Part shown: piece after piece, positions 7,119-12,542 of the stretch
Numbering within the stretch: position 1 is the first letter of the stretch
Layout of the letters: each line of letters opens with the position of its first letter
Assembly (NCBI GenBank): GCA_016198625.1
Contig: JACQIH010000044.1
Coordinates: forward strand, 1 to 12,542
DNA from: Candidatus Aenigmatarchaeota archaeon
GTDB lineage: Archaea > Aenigmatarchaeota > Aenigmatarchaeia > GW2011-AR5
Reading direction: 5' to 3'
DNA: 12,542 nt
Program-made: the position numbers and the translations under genes
Notes under the pieces: model-generated
Told to the model about the DNA's origin: nothing
What the model saw: the letters and a program-made list of their open reading frames with translations, nothing else
Database searches by the model: none

Positions 7119-7562
7119 TTACTCCTTCTTCTTCTTTTCGTACATCCTTACTGAATTTACCGAAATGGTCACGGGTATGGGTATGGCTGCTTCCAGGAAT
7201 TCCACGGTAAGTTCGCCTTTCGTCTCGTCAACGCGCGTTATCTTCCCTTTCTCGCCCCTGAACGGGTCGCCGACTATCTCGACCACGTCCCCGACCTCGA
7301 ACTTGATCTCGCGCTTCTCGGCGATGATGAACTTTTCCAGCTGTTCTAAGGACACGGGCTTGTTTATTACGCCGCGGACGTGAGGTATGCCTTTCGTGGC
7401 GGCTTCAATTTCCTGCGACTCTCCCTCGATAAATATGTATCCGCGGAACTCCTCCGGATGAAGCAGCGACTTGATGGAAATGCCCTGCTTCTTGATCCTG
7501 GCTGCTATAGCTTCAAGAACTATGTTTTCCCTGCCTGTGGTTGTTCTTACAGTTACAATCAT
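7119..7562 (-). CDS. spt5: Transcription elongation factor Spt5 (NusG family)
   Basis: This 147-residue protein is archaeal Spt5, which binds the RNA polymerase clamp with Spt4 to increase processivity. An NGN domain (about 1-85) begins MIVTVRTTTGRENIVLEAIA and contains FRGYIFIEGE and HVRGVINKPV. A KOW domain (about 88-147) contains FEVGDVVEIVGDPFRGEKGK and a lysine-rich end. The frame extends upstream to 7604, but archaeal Spt5 proteins begin at the MI(V/F) strand and a GAGGG lies 5 nt before the ATG at 7562, so that start was chosen; an ATG at 7574 is the alternative. It sits between secE and rpl11, the usual archaeal place. The 89 bp before it hold two tandem hairpins. Confidence 0.96.
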   Translation of the reverse strand: MIVTVRTTTGRENIVLEAIAARIKKQGISIKSLLHPEEFRGYIFIEGESQEIEAATKGIPHVRGVINKPVSLEQLEKFIIAEKREIKFEVGDVVEIVGDPFRGEKGKITRVDETKGELTVEFLEAAIPIPVTISVNSVRMYEKKKKE

Positions 7563-7567
7563 AATAT

Positions 7568-7572
7568 CCCTC
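7568..7572 (-). promoter_or_regulatory. Shine-Dalgarno that fixes the spt5 start
   Basis: The minus strand reads GAGGG, then five bases, then ATG at 7562. It favours the shorter spt5 product over the in-frame starts at 7574 and 7604, which would place this site inside or right at the reading frame. The annotated start also matches the usual N terminus of archaeal Spt5. Confidence 0.65.
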
Positions 7573-7589
7573 ATTTCATGAGTCGTTTG

Positions 7590-7635
7590 CAGAAATGCTT
7601 GCATTTCTGAAATCTCAGAAAGCTTCTGCTTTCTG
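7590..7635. repeat. Two tandem look-alike hairpins between secE and spt5
   Basis: Two perfect inverted repeats stand side by side. The first is CAGAAATG (7590-7597), loop CTTG, CATTTCTG (7602-7609). The second is CAGAAAGC (7616-7623), loop TTCT, GCTTTCTG (7628-7635). Six bases separate them, and both share the CAGAAA...TTTCTG ends. They lie in the secE-spt5 intercistronic stretch, clear of the spt5 Shine-Dalgarno. They could be an RNA processing or attenuation element, or copies of a small dispersed palindrome; a similar one lies at 9968-9989. Confidence 0.6.
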
Positions 7636-7651
7636 CAGATATCCCATTCTA

Positions 7652-7828
7652 TTACAGGCCGCCTACTAGCTGCGCAAGCAGGAATACCGCAAAGCCCACG
7701 ACGCCGAGGAGGGCCATCCCCATTCCGGTGATTTTTACGGACTGCCGGAACTCGTGCCTATCGGGCTTTGTGCTCACAAGAAGGACCCTGCGGGCCTGGT
7801 TTGTGAAGTTGCCTATCTTGGAAATCAT
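7652..7828 (-). CDS. secE: Preprotein translocase subunit SecE (Sec61 gamma)
   Basis: This 58-residue protein is the SecE/Sec61-gamma subunit, the clamp of the SecYE translocon in the cytoplasmic membrane. It starts MISKIGNFTNQARRVLLVST, then KPDRHEFRQSVKITG, the amphipathic helix and conserved hinge typical of archaeal SecE. It ends in a single hydrophobic segment (about 36-57, with GMALLGVVGFAVFLLAQLVG). The usual size for archaea is 55-65 residues. Its place before spt5 and rpl11 is canonical. No Shine-Dalgarno precedes the ATG, and TTTTAAAA is centred about 26 nt upstream, so the mRNA may be leaderless. It begins 69 bp after the ftsZ stop on the same strand. Confidence 0.93.
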   Translation of the reverse strand: MISKIGNFTNQARRVLLVSTKPDRHEFRQSVKITGMGMALLGVVGFAVFLLAQLVGGL

Positions 7829-7849
7829 AACAAGAATATGAAGGAAAAG

Positions 7850-7857
7850 TTTTAAAA
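7850..7857 (-). promoter_or_regulatory. TATA box for secE-spt5-rpl11
   Basis: TTTTAAAA is centred 26 nt upstream of the secE ATG, the usual archaeal distance from TATA to the transcription start. Initiation would fall on or next to the A of the start codon. The lack of a Shine-Dalgarno before secE agrees with a leaderless transcript. Confidence 0.5.
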
Positions 7858-7897
7858 CAGCAAAGAAACGGATGAAGTTGCTTTGAAGTGAGATGCC

Positions 7898-8974
7898 TTA
7901 CTGCACGAAATCTATCCCGAACAGCTGCTCTATCTCCTTTTTCCTGTCCTTGCCGAGTACTTTCTGCGCATAAGCCTTCGGGGATTTCGCGCCGGTCACT
8001 ATTACCATGGTCCTGACGGAATCGCCCAGCTCCTTCACGATCTGCGCCCCCCAGATTATCTTTGCTTCAGGGTTGAGCTTTGACGCCACGGCTTCGACGA
8101 TTTTCTGGCATTCGCGGATTGTTATATCAACGCCGCCCGAGACGTTAATCAGCGCGCCGCTGGCTCCTTCTATATCGACATCAAGCAGGGGATTGTTCAG
8201 GGCGCGCTCTATCGCCTCCGTGGCGCGGTTCTCGGCTTCGGAATCTCCCATGCCTATCATCGCGAGGCCGCCGCCGCTCATGACAGCACGGACGTCCGCG
8301 AAATCAAGATTGACAAGACCCGGCCTTGTGACAAGTTCGGTAACGCCCTTCACAGCATTGACAAGGATTTCATCGGCAACCTTGAACGCGGTCGTCAGGG
8401 ACACGTCGGGAACGATCTCTACCAGCTTGTCGTTCGGGATTACAATAAGCGTATCGACTATTTTTTCCAGTTTCTCCAGGCCGCCGACCGCATTGGTCAT
8501 TCTCTGCCTGCCTTCCATGGAGAACGGCAGCGTTACTATGCCGACGGTCAGCGCTCCGGCTTTCTTTGCCATATCGGCAACTATAGGCGCGCTCCCGGTT
8601 CCCGTGCCGCCACCGAGCCCGCACGTCACGAATACGAGGTCCGTGCCTTCGAGAACTTTCTTTATGTCGTTCTTGCTCTCCTTCGCGGCTTCCTCTCCTA
8701 TGCGCGGGTCGGCACCAGCACCGAGCCCGCCGGTAATTTCCTTCCCGATAAGTATCTTGACGTCGGCGTCCGTGTAAAGCAAATCCTGCGCGTCAGTATT
8801 AACAGCGATTGTTTCTCCGCCGACAACGCCAACCTGCATGAGACGAGAAATAGTATTGCCGCCTGCGCCTCCGCAACCGATGATTTTGATTTCTGCTTTC
8901 TTGCTTTCCAGAAGTTTCTTCAGTTCCTCATCTATAGGCGCAGTCCCCACATCTCTGGAAGTCAATATGCCCAT
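7898..8974 (-). CDS. ftsZ: Cell division GTPase FtsZ
   Basis: This 358-residue FtsZ polymerises with GTP into the division ring. After a short variable N terminus comes the nucleotide-binding strand IKIIGCGGAGGNTISRL (29-45). The tubulin signature GGGTGTGSAP is at 121-130, and TLPFSMEGRQRM follows near 148-159. The catalytic T7 loop NLDFAD has Asn222, Asp224 and Asp227 intact. The FtsZ C-terminal domain follows, and the protein ends EIEQLFGIDFVQ, close to the short end of archaeal FtsZ proteins. Linkage to secE-spt5 is common for the euryarchaeal FtsZ1 group, so that subgroup is likely, though FtsZ1 and FtsZ2 were not separated by alignment. No good Shine-Dalgarno precedes the ATG at 8974; a TATA-like run near 9009 would give a leader of about 10 nt. 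Confidence 0.97.
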   Translation of the reverse strand: MGILTSRDVGTAPIDEELKKLLESKKAEIKIIGCGGAGGNTISRLMQVGVVGGETIAVNTDAQDLLYTDADVKILIGKEITGGLGAGADPRIGEEAAKESKNDIKKVLEGTDLVFVTCGLGGGTGTGSAPIVADMAKKAGALTVGIVTLPFSMEGRQRMTNAVGGLEKLEKIVDTLIVIPNDKLVEIVPDVSLTTAFKVADEILVNAVKGVTELVTRPGLVNLDFADVRAVMSGGGLAMIGMGDSEAENRATEAIERALNNPLLDVDIEGASGALINVSGGVDITIRECQKIVEAVASKLNPEAKIIWGAQIVKELGDSVRTMVIVTGAKSPKAYAQKVLGKDRKKEIEQLFGIDFVQ

Positions 8975-9003
8975 TCCATCACTGTATCTTATATGTGCCG
9001 AGC

Positions 9004-9014
9004 CATATATATAG
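9004..9014 (-). promoter_or_regulatory. TATA box for ftsZ
   Basis: The minus strand reads CTATATATATG, preceded by GTAGAAA, a plausible BRE. Initiation about 26 nt on, near 8983, would leave roughly 10 nt before the ftsZ ATG. This agrees with the lack of a clear ribosome-binding site. Confidence 0.5.
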
Positions 9015-9025
9015 TTTCTACAAAC

Positions 9026-9107
9026 TAATAATAGTAATAATAGAAGAAAATAGTATCAGGAAAAACGCCAAGAAACAGAAATAAATAATAGTAGTATTAA
9101 TAATAAC
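9026..9107. repeat. AT-rich stretch with a repeated TAATAATAG unit
   Basis: TAATAATAG occurs twice in exact tandem (9026-9034 and 9035-9043). The related TAAATAATAG is at 9082-9091, followed by a TAATA/TATTA inverted repeat. The stretch is far richer in A+T than the neighbouring genes and lies between the divergent ftsZ and zinc-ribbon starts. It may simply be promoter DNA; regulator sites are possible but unproven. Confidence 0.5.
9080..9089 (+). promoter_or_regulatory. Possible TATA box for the zinc-ribbon gene
   Basis: AATAAATAAT is centred about 27 nt before the ATG at 9112, with A-rich AAACAG upstream as a possible BRE. That spacing would give a leaderless transcript. The surrounding DNA is so AT-rich that the match is weak evidence. 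Confidence 0.3.
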
Positions 9108-9111
9108 AAAT

Positions 9112-9225
9112 ATGTTCAGGATGAAATGCAAGTTCTGCGCTTACACCTGGTCCCCGCGGAAGCAATCGCCCGTTTCGTGCCCCAGATGCAAGAAGAGATT
9201 CGACTATCCAAACAAGCTTGTTTAG
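9112..9225 (+). CDS. Small zinc-ribbon protein (37 aa)
   Basis: The frame encodes 37 residues with two CxxC knuckles: KCKFCAYTW (Cys6, Cys9) and VSCPRCKKRFDYP (Cys23, Cys26). Four cysteines spaced CX2C-X13-CX2C form a typical single zinc ribbon, and the rest is basic. Such mini zinc ribbons are common in archaea and often bind nucleic acid or a partner protein, but no specific family is recognised. An in-frame ATG at 9121 is an alternative start that keeps all four cysteines; 9112 is preferred because a TATA-like box lies about 27 nt upstream. The stop is 5 bp from the stop of the convergent FKBP gene. The regular cysteine pattern makes chance unlikely despite the length. Confidence 0.8.
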   Translation: MFRMKCKFCAYTWSPRKQSPVSCPRCKKRFDYPNKLV

Positions 9226-9230
9226 ATTCG

Positions 9231-9893
9231 TCACAAAGAAGCAGGCCTGTCGAAGACTTCTGTAAATTTGACGGACTTGGCTTGAGGTTCCGCGAACTTC
9301 ATGACAAGATAGATAATCCTTTCCTTGATTTCAAGAGGCAGCTTGAGCTTGGTTTCCAGATGCACGGCCTCTCCGAATTCGGCTTTCATGTCGTCGATGC
9401 CGAAGGACTCTCCAATTGCCTTGATCTTCTCGTCCCTTCCCTCTACCTTCTCCGTGATTTCAACGTCGTATTTCAGGGTCTTGCCTGCAAGCGGGTTGTT
9501 AAAATCGACCCTGACGCGGCCGCCTGTCGCGCTTTGTATCCTTCCTTTCATCCCGTTGCCGAAATCCACTACCATCCCCTGCTTCGGCTCGACCTTTTGC
9601 TGCTCGAAGACCTTCTCCGGTACGACCTTGACGAGCTTGGGATTCCGTTCGCCGAAGCCGTCTTCTGGCTTTATTTCTACGGACCTTTTTTCGCCAACCT
9701 TCATTTCTTCCAGGGACTTTTCAAGCCCTCGGATAACGAAGCCGGCGCCCAGTATGGCAAGCACGGGGCCGTATTTCATTTTGGGGTTATGGATGCCTTC
9801 CTTTCTGGCGAGGTCTTCGTAAGTCAGGTCGAATATCTCGCCGGTCTCAAGCCTTCCTATATAATTGATTTTTACGAAATCGCCCTTCTCCAT
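9231..9893 (-). CDS. FKBP-type peptidyl-prolyl cis-trans isomerase (long archaeal type)
   Basis: This 220-residue protein belongs to the FKBP/SlyD group, which speeds prolyl isomerisation and has chaperone activity. The FKBP core opens MEKGDFVKINYIGRLETGEI and DLTYEDLA and has LGAGFVIRGLEKSLEEMKVGE (about 48-68). An insert-in-flap chaperone domain follows (about 75-130, with EDGFGERNPKLVKVVP). The core closes with VDFNNPLAGKTLKYDVEI, the SlyD-type return strand. Residues after about 150 form the C-terminal extension seen in the 26-29 kDa archaeal FKBPs. No signal peptide is visible, so it is probably cytoplasmic. The ATG at 9893 is chosen over the preceding TTG because GGAG at 9904-9901 is 7 nt away. 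It converges on the zinc-ribbon gene. Confidence 0.95.
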   Translation of the reverse strand: MEKGDFVKINYIGRLETGEIFDLTYEDLARKEGIHNPKMKYGPVLAILGAGFVIRGLEKSLEEMKVGEKRSVEIKPEDGFGERNPKLVKVVPEKVFEQQKVEPKQGMVVDFGNGMKGRIQSATGGRVRVDFNNPLAGKTLKYDVEITEKVEGRDEKIKAIGESFGIDDMKAEFGEAVHLETKLKLPLEIKERIIYLVMKFAEPQAKSVKFTEVFDRPASL

Positions 9894-9900
9894 CAAATCA

Positions 9901-9904
9901 CTCC
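9901..9904 (-). promoter_or_regulatory. Shine-Dalgarno of the FKBP gene
   Basis: The minus strand reads AAGGAGTGATTTGATG. GGAG lies 7 nt before the ATG at 9893 but only 4 nt before the in-frame TTG at 9896, which favours the ATG. Confidence 0.6.
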
Positions 9905-9967
9905 TTAGACTTGACGAAAATGCTTAAATGTTTGAAATTACGAAAGCGGCGAATAATATGGCATGGA

Positions 9968-9989
9968 CAGAATTTCGCAAGAAATTCTG
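9968..9989. repeat. Perfect palindromic hairpin with GCAA loop
   Basis: CAGAATTTC (9968-9976) and GAAATTCTG (9981-9989) form a perfect 9-bp stem around GCAA, a GNRA tetraloop on the plus strand. It lies in the 186-bp gap between the divergent FKBP and coiled-coil genes. Its CAGAA...TTCTG ends resemble the two hairpins at 7590-7635. Rightward, it lies upstream of the predicted promoter of the next gene, so it is not in that leader. It may be a repeat copy, an operator, or part of a small RNA. Confidence 0.55.
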
Positions 9990-10042
9990 GGCAGCATCAT
10001 GTATCAATCACAGCAAAATTACGTTCGGGCGCTGCTGAAATT

Positions 10043-10050
10043 TTTTATAG
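10043..10050 (+). promoter_or_regulatory. TATA box for the coiled-coil gene
   Basis: TTTTATAG follows a GCTGAAA element that fits a BRE. Initiation near 10073 would leave about 7 nt before the ATG at 10080, in keeping with the poor ribosome-binding site there. Confidence 0.5.
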
Positions 10051-10079
10051 ATTATACCTGTTAGAATAGCAGTGGTCAG

Positions 10080-10367
10080 ATGCTCATAAGAGAATCGAAG
10101 GACTGGAAGCAGTTTCTTGATGCCGCGGACGAGGGAAAGCTGAACCGCCTGCTGAAAGATGTTGCGAGGCACAGGCCGGCTTACAAGAACGCCGACGACG
10201 TCAAGGTAGCGCAGCTGTGGTCAGCGCTGCTCGAACTCAAGAAGGAGAACGAGCGCCTTAACAGCAAGCTGGGCGAGATTGAAGGCATTTTCGAAGCGAT
10301 ATATAACAGGGTCAAAAGAAACCGCGAGGAAAAGGAAGAGCTTCTGAAGACCTTGGAGAAATTCTAG
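10080..10367 (+). CDS. Small coiled-coil protein of unknown function
   Basis: This 95-residue protein was not recognised as a named family. The first half (about 1-50) is probably helical and includes DWKQFLDAADEGKLNRLLKD and HRPAYKNADDVKVAQLW. The second half (about 45-95) has heptad-like hydrophobic spacing in a Lys/Glu-rich context (LLELKKENERLNSKL, then IFEAIYNRVKRNREEKEELL), which suggests a coiled coil. There is no signal peptide, membrane segment or cysteine. A TATA-like box lies about 33 nt upstream and no clear Shine-Dalgarno is present; ATG 10080 is the first start after that promoter. It converges with leuS, 56 bp away, so context gives no functional clue. The balanced composition and good promoter support a real gene. 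Confidence 0.8.
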   Translation: MLIRESKDWKQFLDAADEGKLNRLLKDVARHRPAYKNADDVKVAQLWSALLELKKENERLNSKLGEIEGIFEAIYNRVKRNREEKEELLKTLEKF

Positions 10368-10396
10368 TAAATTTCTAAAGAGGGAATGAGGTTAGA

Positions 10397-10422
10397 AGGA
10401 GAGAACCGTAGGTTCTTCTCCT
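10397..10422. terminator. Hairpin between convergent genes
   Basis: The arms AGGAGAGAACC (10397-10407) and GGTTCTTCTCCT (10411-10422) pair over 11 bp with one bulged T, around a GTA loop. It fills most of the gap between the coiled-coil gene stop (10367) and the leuS stop (10424). It could mark or protect the 3' ends of both transcripts. No long U-run follows on either strand, so classical termination is uncertain. Confidence 0.4.
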
Positions 10423-10423
10423 C

Positions 10424-12542
10424 TTACTCAACAAATATTCCCGGCTTCTGCGGCGTTGCCTGCTTTGCCTTCTGGTTGTCGGATTCTGAACCGTCTATAA
10501 CCTGCACAGCGCAGGAAAACTCCTTTTCCAAGAGCTGCCTCGCTTCCTGGAAAAGCCGGAGCTGCCCGGTTCTCGGAATGACCGGCCTGAGCTCGTTGAT
10601 TTTGTTGTAAAGCGACTGTATGAACGCCACGGTCGCCTTGCCGTATTCGCCGCTGCCCATTATTTCCTTGGTTATCTCGTTTATGCTGACGTTTTTCGAC
10701 GAAAGGACTTTCTTATAGACGCGGAATTTCCAATCGTCGGCGACGAACACAGTTATCTTCTTCGGTTTTATGCCCGCTATCTTGATTATACGCTCGGTGT
10801 CGTCCATGAGCGTCATGATCATGTCTTCCGCAATTTCCGCTTCCGCGCTCTCCGCGCCCTCGTCAGGCTCGGGCCATTTCGCCTCGGCTGCCAGGCCGCG
10901 GCCTCCGAGCATCGCCCACATCTCCTCGCAGAGATGCGGTGTCACGGGACAAAGCATCTTAACCGTGGCTTCCAGGACGCTATGAAGGACCTTGCGGTTC
11001 GCTCCGTTGCCGCCAGACCTCTTCAGGTACCATCTGAGCGCGTTCGTGGACTCGAAAAGGGCGTGATGAATTGCGGTACGGAACTTGGTTTTTTCATAAC
11101 TCTCCGTGGCATTCCTTATTATTTTCTGCATCCTGCTATTCAGATACGAATCAGCGTTGCTTGTGTTTCTGCTCCTTGCCTTCTTGATGTTCCTGCACAG
11201 GCCGTAAAGCATCTCGAGCCTTGACCTGTAGCTTTTCAGGCTCTCGACACGCCAGTCGGCGTCGTCTATCCCCTCGGAAGATGCTGCCATGTTTATCCTT
11301 ACGAGATCCGCTCCGTGCTCGTCCAGAAGGTTGCGGAGCGGTATTATGTTCCCCTTGCTCTTGGACATTTTCTCACCTTCCACGTTCACGAAGCCGTTCA
11401 CCGCGATGCCGCGCGGCCATTTCGCCTCGGGAAATATCGCGACATGGTGGAAAAGGAAATATGTCAGGTGGTTCTGTATCAGGTCCTTGCCGCTGCAGCG
11501 GAAATCCACCGGATAGAAATAATTGAACTCGTTTTTCATTTCAGAGAGCAGCTTCGCGTTCATCTTGGATTTCTTCGCAACTTCCTTTGGATTCCCATTT
11601 CCAAGAAATACATAGTCAAAAACTCCGTCTGTAAGCTTTCTCGCCGGAATTTTCCTTTTGCTTATTATTTTCGCTATGGTGTAGTACGCCATGTAAATCG
11701 TCGAGTCGCTCAGCGTCTCCACGATCCAGGAAGGGTCCCATGGCAGGGGCGTGCCCATCCCGGTCTTTCTTGTGCAAGCCTTGTCTCTTAGCCAGTCGAT
11801 GGTGTTTTCAAAATTGTTCCGCGCTTCTTCGGGATATATGACCATTCTTTTGAGGTGTTTCCTGACGGCGTTCTTCCATTTCTCGTCGCTGAATTTCAGG
11901 AACCACTGGTTTTCCAGGATCTTGACGTGATTTTTCGTCGTGCACCTACAAACGACTTTGCCGGTTATCTCCCACATCACCCCGGCTATGCCCGCCTGGA
12001 CGAAGTTCTTTATCAGGTATTCCTTGACGTCGCTCACTTTCATGCCCGCGAAGGCGCCGCATTTGCTGTTCAGCGTTCCCGTATGGAACTCCTTTCTATA
12101 AACCAAAGACGTAGCGTGCTCAAGCTTTTCCATGTCTTTCAGGCTTTTTATGCCAAGCTGTTCCGATACCTTTACAGCCGGGGCCTCGGCGAGCTCCGAA
12201 TCAATGATAGTAACGGGCTCGATTTCGTCCTTCGTCGCCCCGTAAAGGCCAAGCTGGTCCCTGTCGATAAGCTCTTTCAGCGCGACCCAGTCATAGGGAG
12301 CGTGCGCGGGAACGCTCATGACTATGCCCGTCGCGTTATCTGTTTTGACGAAGTCAGCAGGCAGGATCGGTATTTCCCTGTTTCCGAGAGGTTCCATGCA
12401 CCGCTTGCCGACAAGTTCCTCGCCCTTTATTTTTGCAATGACCTCTACGGCTTTCAGCTGGTCTTTCAGCTTCATGACAGCTTCTTCGCTTAAAATCCAA
12501 GTCTCATTATCAACCTTGGCTTTTACGTATTCCACAGCAGGA
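10424..12542 (-). CDS. leuS: Leucyl-tRNA synthetase, archaeal/eukaryal type (N terminus outside window)
   Basis: The C-terminal 705 residues of LeuRS are visible; the frame is open to the window edge, so the start and the HIGH-motif region lie outside. A full archaeal LeuRS is about 900-970 residues. The visible part begins inside the CP1 editing domain, with TGIVMSVPAHAPYDW, whose Asp (codon 12292-12290) matches the conserved editing residue. The catalytic domain then resumes with WFLKFSDEKWK, NFENTIDWLRDKACTRKTGM and LSDSTIYMAYYTIAK. NGFVNVEGEKMSKSKGN holds the KMSKS loop (codons 11371-11357). The anticodon-binding helical domain has CPVTPHLCEEMWAMLGG, and an archaeal C-terminal domain ends KPGIFVE. 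No frameshift or missing motif was seen. It charges tRNA-Leu and hydrolyses mischarged products. It converges on the coiled-coil gene. Confidence 0.97.
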   Translation of the reverse strand, partial: PAVEYVKAKVDNETWILSEEAVMKLKDQLKAVEVIAKIKGEELVGKRCMEPLGNREIPILPADFVKTDNATGIVMSVPAHAPYDWVALKELIDRDQLGLYGATKDEIEPVTIIDSELAEAPAVKVSEQLGIKSLKDMEKLEHATSLVYRKEFHTGTLNSKCGAFAGMKVSDVKEYLIKNFVQAGIAGVMWEITGKVVCRCTTKNHVKILENQWFLKFSDEKWKNAVRKHLKRMVIYPEEARNNFENTIDWLRDKACTRKTGMGTPLPWDPSWIVETLSDSTIYMAYYTIAKIISKRKIPARKLTDGVFDYVFLGNGNPKEVAKKSKMNAKLLSEMKNEFNYFYPVDFRCSGKDLIQNHLTYFLFHHVAIFPEAKWPRGIAVNGFVNVEGEKMSKSKGNIIPLRNLLDEHGADLVRINMAASSEGIDDADWRVESLKSYRSRLEMLYGLCRNIKKARSRNTSNADSYLNSRMQKIIRNATESYEKTKFRTAIHHALFESTNALRWYLKRSGGNGANRKVLHSVLEATVKMLCPVTPHLCEEMWAMLGGRGLAAEAKWPEPDEGAESAEAEIAEDMIMTLMDDTERIIKIAGIKPKKITVFVADDWKFRVYKKVLSSKNVSINEITKEIMGSGEYGKATVAFIQSLYNKINELRPVIPRTGQLRLFQEARQLLEKEFSCAVQVIDGSESDNQKAKQATPQKPGIFVE

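Noticed and set aside
7563..7604. Longer spt5 start adding 14 residues
   Set aside because: The added residues overlap one of the hairpins and do not match the family; GAGGG is placed correctly for the ATG at 7562.
7898..8974. Possibility of a CetZ or tubulin-like paralogue in place of FtsZ
   Set aside because: The GGGTGTGSAP signature, the NLDFAD T7 loop and the secE linkage fit canonical FtsZ.
9928..10038. 36-codon plus-strand frame in the gap before the coiled-coil gene
   Set aside because: No Shine-Dalgarno, no recognisable motif, and it is built across the palindrome at 9968-9989; length is within chance for this gap.
9907..10079. Possible tRNA or other structured RNA gene in the spacer
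   Set aside because: No cloverleaf, TTC loop or CCA-end pattern could be fitted; only the single hairpin is evident.

Overview
The window is archaeal chromosome with near-complete coding density. The evidence is the gene content: an archaeal/eukaryal-type ribosomal stalk (P0-type L10 plus a P1/L12ae protein ending GLASLFG), a two-domain Spt5, a 58-residue single-span SecE, a euryarchaeal-style FtsZ ending GIDFVQ, a long archaeal FKBP and an archaeal/eukaryal-type LeuRS. TATA-like boxes about 26 nt upstream of starts and a U-tract terminator fit this. The lineage could be a euryarchaeote or a DPANN-type archaeon; the sequence alone does not settle it. No mobile element, CRISPR array, tRNA or rRNA was seen.

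Layout. 1-379 (-): start of a B3/B4-domain protein, cut by the window edge. 440-2206 (-): rpl1, rpl10 (P0) and rpl12 (P1), packed 3 bp apart and closed by a U-rich terminator. 2341-6551 (+): carA and carB, overlapping by 4 bp, encoding carbamoyl-phosphate synthase. 6624-7828 (-): secE, spt5 and rpl11. 7898-8974 (-): ftsZ. 9112-9225 (+): a 37-residue zinc-ribbon protein. 9231-9893 (-): an FKBP-type prolyl isomerase. 10080-10367 (+): an unrecognised small coiled-coil protein. 10424-12542 (-): the C-terminal three quarters of leuS.

How it fits together. ftsZ-secE-spt5-rpl11-rpl1-rpl10-rpl12 is the familiar archaeal order. Here it is broken between rpl11 and rpl1 by carAB on the opposite strand, so the ribosomal genes form two transcription units. 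The rpl1 unit fires from a divergent control region shared with carA. A hairpin in the rpl1 leader runs into the Shine-Dalgarno sequence and is a candidate autoregulatory site.

The most unusual points are the carAB insertion, a P0 protein that ends without the usual acidic GLxxLFG tail, two tandem look-alike hairpins between secE and spt5 with a third similar palindrome at 9968-9989, and two small conserved-looking proteins of unknown role. Nothing here amounts to a clearly new multi-gene system; most of the window is housekeeping.
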